A DNA stretch of 19,607 nt. Source: Erysipelotrichaceae bacterium (GTDB lineage Bacteria > Bacillota_I > Bacilli_A > Erysipelotrichales > Erysipelotrichaceae). The stretch spans positions 1 through 19,607 of the forward strand of contig CAAGJS010000268.1 in NCBI GenBank assembly GCA_900770275.1, read 5' to 3'. Shown here piece after piece: positions 15,097 to 19,607 of the stretch; the stretch's first letter is position 1; every line of letters begins with the position of its first letter. The notes below the pieces were generated by a model. That model made no database searches. It had not been told where the DNA came from and saw only the letters and a list, made by a program, of their open reading frames with translations. A program made the translations under genes and the position numbers.

Positions 15097-15100
15097 TTAA

Positions 15101-15129
15101 ACTCTAGTTCCGCCATATCTGCTTGTCAA
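15101..15129 (-). promoter_or_regulatory. Promoter of the eda-kdgK unit
   Basis: On the minus strand, TTGACA (15129-15124) is followed after 17 bases by TAGAGT (15106-15101). The first is a perfect -35 and the second matches four of six bases of the -10 consensus. The ATG at 15065 lies about 30 bases after the expected start. Confidence 0.7.
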
Positions 15130-15233
15130 TGGCAAAATTCTTCTTTCGTTTTTTCGCTGCCGGATCCTGTGCGACATATTTTTGATCATACAGAACATGT
15201 CCATATCAGAGGGAAAACAGGGATCAATTTACG

Positions 15234-15261
15234 TTGACATCAACTCTCAAAACGGTATAAC
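15234..15261 (+). promoter_or_regulatory. Promoter of the lacI-uxaB-uxaA unit
   Basis: TTGACA at 15234-15239 and TATAAC at 15256-15261 are separated by 16 bases. A partial operator-like copy (AAAACGGTATAAC, 15249-15261) overlaps the -10. Confidence 0.75.
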
Positions 15262-15270
15262 GTAGATTTA

Positions 15271-15284
15271 GTAAACAGGTTTAT
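15271..15284. promoter_or_regulatory. LacI-type operator at the lacI-uxaB promoter
   Basis: GTAAACAGGTTTAT matches the window consensus GTAAACCGGTTTAC at 12 of 14 positions. It begins just after the expected transcription start, so the regulator would repress its own unit. Confidence 0.65.
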
Positions 15285-15298
15285 CACGGAGGCGGCCG

Positions 15299-16330
15299 AT
15301 GAAGCAGAAGATCACGATCAACGATATTGCAAGACTTGCGGGTGTTTCCAAGGCAACTGTCTCTTTCTACCTCAACGGGAAATATGAACGAATGTCCGAA
15401 GCGACGCGGCAGAGAATTGAAGCCGCGATCCGCAAAACGGACTACCGCCCGAGCATGGTCGCCCGTTCGCTGAACTTTAAGCAGACGCATCTGATCGGTG
15501 TCATCATCGGTGACATTACCAATTCCTTCGCCGCCCAGATCGTCAAGGGCGTCGATGAAGTGTGCCGCAGCCATGACTACCAGATGATTGTCGGCGACAG
15601 CGGCTACGAGCTTAAAAATGAACATAAATGTGTCACCAGCATGGCGGCGATGGGAGTTGACGGTTTTATTGTGCAGCCTACGGTTCACTTTGAAACGATG
15701 TGGAATGAGCAGCACCTGGAAAAGCCGATTGTCTATTTCGATTCGCCCAACAGCCTGGACAAGGGACTGTGGGTCAAGACAAACAACTATGAAGCTGTTC
15801 TTGAAGCGACGGACATGCTGGTCAGCCGCGGCTACCGGCGCTTTGTTATGGTTACGGCCGATCCGTATGTTCTTCATACACGTCTCGAGCGCAATCGTGG
15901 CTTCACCGACTGTCTGGATGAACGCGGCATTCCCTATGAGGTCATCATGGCAGATGCCGGCACCACGGCGGACATGATCGAAGAAAAGCTGAAGCCGTAT
16001 CTGAACGGGGAACAGCCGACCTGCGTTTTTGCCTGCAACAACTGGCTGCTGGACAAGACCTATCTGGTGCTGCGCAAATACAGCTCCCTGATGCCACAGT
16101 ATCTTGGCCTGATCGGCTTTGACTCGCTGGAATGGACGGAGCTGGCTGTGCCTTCGATTACGACGATCGTGCAGCCTGCCTATGAAGAAGGAAAATGTGC
16201 TGCCCGCGTACTGATCGATGCGATTGAAGGGACGGGCAAAGAGGCACCCAATCACATCCTCATGTGCAGGATCAATGAGATGACTTCGACGAAGCGGAAC
16301 GTTTCGCCTATGAATACAGAACATGACTAA
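15299..16330 (+). CDS. LacI-family transcriptional regulator, probable uronate/KDG regulator (KdgR-like)
   Basis: A 343-residue LacI/GalR-family regulator. The helix-turn-helix is at about residues 3-25 (ITINDIARLAGVSKATVSFYLNG), the hinge at about 48-58 (RPSMVARSLNF), and the periplasmic-binding-protein-like effector domain follows (THLIGVIIGDITNSF onward to residue 335). GGAGG lies six bases before ATG 15299. It is transcribed away from eda-kdgK and followed within the same unit by uxaB and uxaA. Palindromes of LacI type lie in the shared promoter region and before the EIIB-EIIC operon, so a role as regulator of galacturonate and 2-keto-3-deoxygluconate use is likely. Which compound it senses is not known. 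Galactose- or ribose-type relatives cannot be fully excluded by sequence alone. Confidence 0.88.
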   Translation: MKQKITINDIARLAGVSKATVSFYLNGKYERMSEATRQRIEAAIRKTDYRPSMVARSLNFKQTHLIGVIIGDITNSFAAQIVKGVDEVCRSHDYQMIVGDSGYELKNEHKCVTSMAAMGVDGFIVQPTVHFETMWNEQHLEKPIVYFDSPNSLDKGLWVKTNNYEAVLEATDMLVSRGYRRFVMVTADPYVLHTRLERNRGFTDCLDERGIPYEVIMADAGTTADMIEEKLKPYLNGEQPTCVFACNNWLLDKTYLVLRKYSSLMPQYLGLIGFDSLEWTELAVPSITTIVQPAYEEGKCAARVLIDAIEGTGKEAPNHILMCRINEMTSTKRNVSPMNTEHD

Positions 16331-16352
16331 CAGAGATATTCAGGAGGAAGCT

Positions 16353-17837
16353 ATGGAAACATTAAACGCATCAATGACGCATCCCGTCGACCGCCCTGTA
16401 CGGGTGGCCCAGTTCGGTGAAGGAAATTTCCTTCGCGCATTTGTCGATTATATGGTCGACCTTGCCAATGAGAAGGGTGTGTTCAACGGCAGCGTCGTAC
16501 TGATCAAGCCGATTGCCTTCGGATCACTGGACAATTTCAAAAAACAGGACTGTCAGTATACCCTGCAGCTGCGGGGACGGGTCAACGGTCAGCCCTACAA
16601 GGAAACCCGTCAGATCACCTGCGTCAAGGATATTGTCTCGCCCTACGATGACTATGACCGCTACATTTCCATCGCCAGGATTCCGACGCTGCGCTTTGTT
16701 GTATCGAACACAACCGAAGCGGGCATCGTCTTCCATGCGGAGGATCGTTTTGAAGAAAAGCTGAATATCACCTTCCCGGCCAAGCTGACGCAGTTTTTGT
16801 ATGCGCGTTATGAAGAGTTCCATGGCGATCCTGAAAAGGGACTTGTGATGCTGCCGGTGGAGCTGATCGATGACAATGGCATCGAACTGCATAAGGATGT
16901 ACTGAAGTACATCGATCTCTGGAAGCTTCCGGAAGGTTTCCGCAGCTGGGTCGAAGATGCCTGCATCTTTACATCGACGCTGGTTGACCGTATTGTCACT
17001 GGCTGGGTACGCGATGAGAAGGAACGCAATGCGATCTATGAAGAACTTGGCTATGTCGACAATCTGCTTGATACGGCAGAGCCGTTTGCACTGTGGGTTA
17101 TTGAATCGAAGAAGGATATTTCGAAGGAATGGCCGATGGACAGGGCACTGGCAGGCAAGGAAGGCATGAATGTCATCTTCACCGACAACCAGAAGCCCTA
17201 CAAGCAGAGAAAGGTGCGCATCCTCAATGGCGCCCATACCTCCTTTGTTCTGGCTTCCTACCTCAAGGGCAATGATTTCGTCAACCAGTCGATGAAGGAT
17301 CCGATCATCCGCGATTTCATGATGCACACGATTCATGATGAGGTGATCCCGACCCTGACGCTGCCGAAGCAGGATCTGGAAGACTTTGCCAATGCGGTCG
17401 TGGACCGCTTCAACAATCCGTTCATTCAGCACAGTCTGCTTGCCATCTCGCTCAACTCCGTTTCCAAGTGGAGAGCACGCTGCCTGCCTTCGCTGCTTGG
17501 CTACGTTGACAAATATCACCGGCTTCCGGAACATCTGACATTCTCGATTGCGGCACTGATGGCGTTCTACTCTTCGGATGAAAAGGGTGAAGGCTGCCTC
17601 AAGGGGCATCGGGGCAGTGATGTGTATGACATCAAGGATGATGCGGCTGTTCTCGACTTCTTCGCATCCGAGTGCCGCAAGGATACCCGCACCTTCGTGC
17701 ATGACTATCTGTCGCGGGAAGATTTCCACGGCCAGGATCTGACGAAGATCGATGGTCTGGAAGACAGGGTGTGTGAATATCTCGATGCCATCCGCAGGGA
17801 CGGCATGCAGAAGACACTGGAAACCTATTTCGGCTGA
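16353..17837 (+). CDS. uxaB: Tagaturonate reductase (altronate oxidoreductase)
   Basis: A 494-residue mannitol dehydrogenase-family enzyme that reduces D-tagaturonate to D-altronate with NADH. The nucleotide-binding segment is FGEGNFLRAFVDYMVD (residues 21-36). Typical further motifs are VVSNTTEAGI, PVELIDDNG, FTSTLVDRIVTG and the catalytic-region RILNGAHTSF. The length is close to UxaB of Escherichia coli (about 483). The upstream ATG at 16323 overlaps the lacI end, but AGGAGG at 16342-16347 sits five bases before ATG 16353, so the start is there. The following uxaA begins four bases after the stop. UxuB (mannonate oxidoreductase) belongs to the same superfamily, but the NTTEAGI and NGAHT motifs and the adjacent uxaA favour UxaB. 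Confidence 0.92.
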   Translation: METLNASMTHPVDRPVRVAQFGEGNFLRAFVDYMVDLANEKGVFNGSVVLIKPIAFGSLDNFKKQDCQYTLQLRGRVNGQPYKETRQITCVKDIVSPYDDYDRYISIARIPTLRFVVSNTTEAGIVFHAEDRFEEKLNITFPAKLTQFLYARYEEFHGDPEKGLVMLPVELIDDNGIELHKDVLKYIDLWKLPEGFRSWVEDACIFTSTLVDRIVTGWVRDEKERNAIYEELGYVDNLLDTAEPFALWVIESKKDISKEWPMDRALAGKEGMNVIFTDNQKPYKQRKVRILNGAHTSFVLASYLKGNDFVNQSMKDPIIRDFMMHTIHDEVIPTLTLPKQDLEDFANAVVDRFNNPFIQHSLLAISLNSVSKWRARCLPSLLGYVDKYHRLPEHLTFSIAALMAFYSSDEKGEGCLKGHRGSDVYDIKDDAAVLDFFASECRKDTRTFVHDYLSREDFHGQDLTKIDGLEDRVCEYLDAIRRDGMQKTLETYFG

Positions 17838-17841
17838 TCTC

Positions 17842-19323
17842 ATGAAGAAAGCGATACAGATTCATCCTGCCGACAGTGTGGCGGTTGCTCTGCAGCCGCT
17901 GTGCAGAGGGGAACAGATCGTTCTTCCTTCCACTGCCGTCACTCTGCAGGAAGACATTCCCCTGGGACACAAGTTTGCGCTGCGCGACATTGATGCAGGC
18001 GAAAACATCATCAAATACGGCACCGTAATCGGTCATGCAATAGAGCCGATCGAAGCCGGTGAACATGTCCATACCCATAACATGAAGACCAATCTGTCCG
18101 ATATTCTGGAGTATTCCTATCATCCGGTTTCCCTGCCGCAGCCAAAGGCGGAAGGACGCACCTTCCAGGGCTTTGTGCGCAGTGACGGGCAGGTGGGCAT
18201 CCGCAACGAAATCTGGATCATTCCGACCGTCGGCTGCGTCAACGGCATCGTGCGCCAGCTCGAGCAGCAGACACAGTCGTTTATCCACGGCAGCGTAGAC
18301 GGCATCCTTGCCTTTACGCATCCCTACGGCTGCAGCCAGATGGGCGATGATCAGGAGAATACGCGGCGGGTGCTTGCGGATCTTGTGCATCATCCCAATG
18401 CCGGCGGCGTTCTGGTTCTCGGCCTTGGCTGCGAAAACTCAAACATCAATGTTCTCAAGCCCTACATTGGAGACTATGATTCTTCGCGTGTGCGGTTCGT
18501 ACAGGCGCAGGATGAAGAGGATGAAGTAGAAACATGTCTTCAGGTGCTTAAAGAGCTCTGCGATCTTGCAGCGCAGGATCAGCGTACGACTGTTCCCGCT
18601 TCAAAACTCCGGATCGGTCTGAAGTGCGGTGGTAGCGACGGTCTCAGCGGCATCACGGCAAATCCGGCGGTCGGAAGACTTTCGGATCTGGTGTGCGCCG
18701 ATGGGGGCAGTACAGTGCTGTGTGAGGTGCCGGAGATGTTCGGCGCGGAGCAGCAGCTGATGAACCGCTGCGCAGATGAACAGACATTTGAGAAGACAGT
18801 CCGTCTGATCAACGACTTCAAGGATTACTTCAAGGCCGCACATCAGACGATCTATGAAAATCCTTCACCGGGCAATAAGGCCGGCGGCATTTCGACGCTG
18901 GAGGACAAGTCCAACGGCTGTGTGCAGAAAAGCGGCACTTCACCTGTCAATGACGTGCTTGCCTATGGGGATCGTGTTCAAAGGTCCGGTCTCAATCTTC
19001 TGAGTACCCCGGGCAATGACCTTGTTGCGGCAAGCGGCGAGGCTGCGGCCGGCTGTCAGATGATTCTCTTTACGACGGGACGGGGCACGCCGTTTGCTTC
19101 GTGTGTGCCAACCCTGAAGATTGCGACCAACGATACATTGGCCGGCAGGAAGAATAACTGGATCGATTTCAATGCCGGCGTCATCGTGGATGGAACGTCC
19201 ATTGATGAGTGCGGGGAAGATCTGTATGATCTTGTCATTGCGACGGCAAACGGGCAGAAGGCAAAGTCCGAAGCGGAAGGCTATCACGACCTTGCGATTT
19301 TCAAGCAGGGTGTAACGCTCTGA
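17842..19323 (+). CDS. uxaA: Altronate dehydratase
   Basis: A 493-residue UxaA/GarD-family dehydratase that converts D-altronate to 2-keto-3-deoxy-D-gluconate, an iron-dependent reaction. An N-terminal SAF domain (residues 1-80) ends in HVHTHNMKTN. The catalytic part includes GFVRSDGQVGIRNEIWIIPTVGC (110-132), FTHPYGCSQMGDD, LGLGCENSN (194-201) and KCGGSDGLSGITANPA (261-276). The start is ATG 17842, four bases after the uxaB stop, without a clear Shine-Dalgarno site, so translation probably depends on uxaB; the longer reading frame upstream overlaps uxaB. It is the last uronate gene and its product feeds KdgK. No terminator follows before the next gene. Confidence 0.94.
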   Translation: MKKAIQIHPADSVAVALQPLCRGEQIVLPSTAVTLQEDIPLGHKFALRDIDAGENIIKYGTVIGHAIEPIEAGEHVHTHNMKTNLSDILEYSYHPVSLPQPKAEGRTFQGFVRSDGQVGIRNEIWIIPTVGCVNGIVRQLEQQTQSFIHGSVDGILAFTHPYGCSQMGDDQENTRRVLADLVHHPNAGGVLVLGLGCENSNINVLKPYIGDYDSSRVRFVQAQDEEDEVETCLQVLKELCDLAAQDQRTTVPASKLRIGLKCGGSDGLSGITANPAVGRLSDLVCADGGSTVLCEVPEMFGAEQQLMNRCADEQTFEKTVRLINDFKDYFKAAHQTIYENPSPGNKAGGISTLEDKSNGCVQKSGTSPVNDVLAYGDRVQRSGLNLLSTPGNDLVAASGEAAAGCQMILFTTGRGTPFASCVPTLKIATNDTLAGRKNNWIDFNAGVIVDGTSIDECGEDLYDLVIATANGQKAKSEAEGYHDLAIFKQGVTL

Positions 19324-19341
19324 ACAAATGGAACACTGCGG

Positions 19342-19347
19342 TATAAT
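19342..19347 (+). promoter_or_regulatory. Possible -10 element of the pepC-like gene
   Basis: TATAAT lies 22 bases before the next start codon and just after uxaA. The -35 (around 19319-19324) is poor. The AAAGAGGA ribosome site (19357-19364) follows. Confidence 0.4.
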
Positions 19348-19368
19348 GGGCGGCAGAAAGAGGATACG

Positions 19369-19607
19369 ATGACAGAAATCAAGGAAAAGGATCTTCAGAA
19401 TCTGGAAAAGAAATATAGCCAGAACGATAAGGCGCGCGTTGTCCGCAATGCGCTTACGAGCAATGACATTTCGACGATCTCCAATGTGCTGGAGGCACAG
19501 GAAGCCAATCCGCGGTATTTTTCGATCGACCTCGCCAAGCTTCCGGTAACCAATCAGTTGCAGTCGGGACGCTGCTGGATCTTCTCGTCCATGACCGTTC
19601 TGCGTGA
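19369..19607 (+). CDS. pepC: Aminopeptidase C (bleomycin hydrolase family), N-terminal part
   Basis: The first 79 residues of a C1B cysteine peptidase; the gene continues beyond the window. The block PVTNQLQSGRCWIFSS contains the oxyanion-hole Gln and catalytic Cys69, as in PepC and bleomycin hydrolase. The N-terminus (IKEKDLQNLEKKY) is also typical of the family. These are cytoplasmic aminopeptidases that assemble as hexamers. A Shine-Dalgarno site AAAGAGGA sits four bases before ATG 19369. The gene has its own possible -10 and is likely unrelated to uronate use, although no terminator separates it from uxaA. The catalytic His and Asn would lie outside the window. Confidence 0.88.
   Translation, partial: MTEIKEKDLQNLEKKYSQNDKARVVRNALTSNDISTISNVLEAQEANPRYFSIDLAKLPVTNQLQSGRCWIFSSMTVLR

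Noticed and set aside
15066..15116. Longer N-terminus for the KDPG aldolase fusion
   Set aside because: The extra 17 codons cover the operator and the -10 element; GAAAGGAAA sits correctly before ATG 15065, where family similarity begins.
16524..17843. Minus-strand open frame of 439 codons opposite uxaB
   Set aside because: Shadow of the well-supported uxaB gene; no recognisable motifs and no ribosome site.
1..19607. CRISPR arrays, tRNA or rRNA genes, insertion sequences
   Set aside because: No regularly spaced repeats, cloverleaf sequences, transposase genes or terminal inverted repeats were seen.

Overview
The window reads as a carbohydrate-catabolism region of a low-to-mid GC Gram-positive anaerobe (Bacillota). 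The signs are strong AGGAGG-type ribosome binding sites, PRD/PTS-type and LacI/DeoR regulators, a PTS for transport, and enzyme variants typical of Firmicutes. The balanced base composition and gene content would suit Erysipelotrichia-like gut bacteria, but that placement is an inference from memory. No mobile element, CRISPR array, rRNA or tRNA was seen.

Layout. (1) 1-192 is the end of a dCMP deaminase gene with its terminator. (2) 291-2116 (minus) holds an iolC-iolB pair with its own terminator. (3) A short control region (2117-2228) packed with TGAT/ATCA half-sites separates iolC from a rightward series: Asp/Glu-racemase-like protein, DeoR regulator, membrane-anchored NERD-like protein, MtlR-type PRD activator and free PTS EIIA, ending in a terminator at 6921-6952. 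(4) A 230-bp control region with several near-palindromes related to GTAAACCGGTTTAC precedes EIIB, EIIC, a class II aldolase, an iron-type alcohol dehydrogenase, a 64-residue membrane protein and uxaC. (5) Converging from the right (minus strand) are a KDPG aldolase-VOC fusion, 2-keto-3-deoxygluconate kinase and a HIT protein. (6) Divergent from these are a LacI-type regulator, uxaB and uxaA. (7) The start of a pepC-type aminopeptidase gene closes the window.

How it fits together. UxaC (galacturonate to tagaturonate), UxaB (to altronate), UxaA (to 2-keto-3-deoxygluconate), KdgK (to KDPG) and the KDPG aldolase (to pyruvate plus glyceraldehyde 3-phosphate) make a complete galacturonate route. 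It is split over three transcription units. Matching operator-like palindromes lie at the eda promoter, at the lacI promoter and upstream of the EIIB-EIIC-aldolase-dehydrogenase-uxaC unit, so one LacI-type (KdgR-like) regulator may control all three. The mannonate branch enzymes UxuA/UxuB are not in the window. The PTS substrate is unknown. IolB, IolC and possibly the class II aldolase would make up the lower part of inositol catabolism, but the upper steps (IolG, IolE, IolD) are not here.

The least explained parts are the PTS/aldolase/dehydrogenase block that shares operators with the uronate genes, the MtlR-type activator that has lost most of its phosphorylation residues, the NERD-like protein without its nuclease residues, and the one-cysteine racemase homologue.
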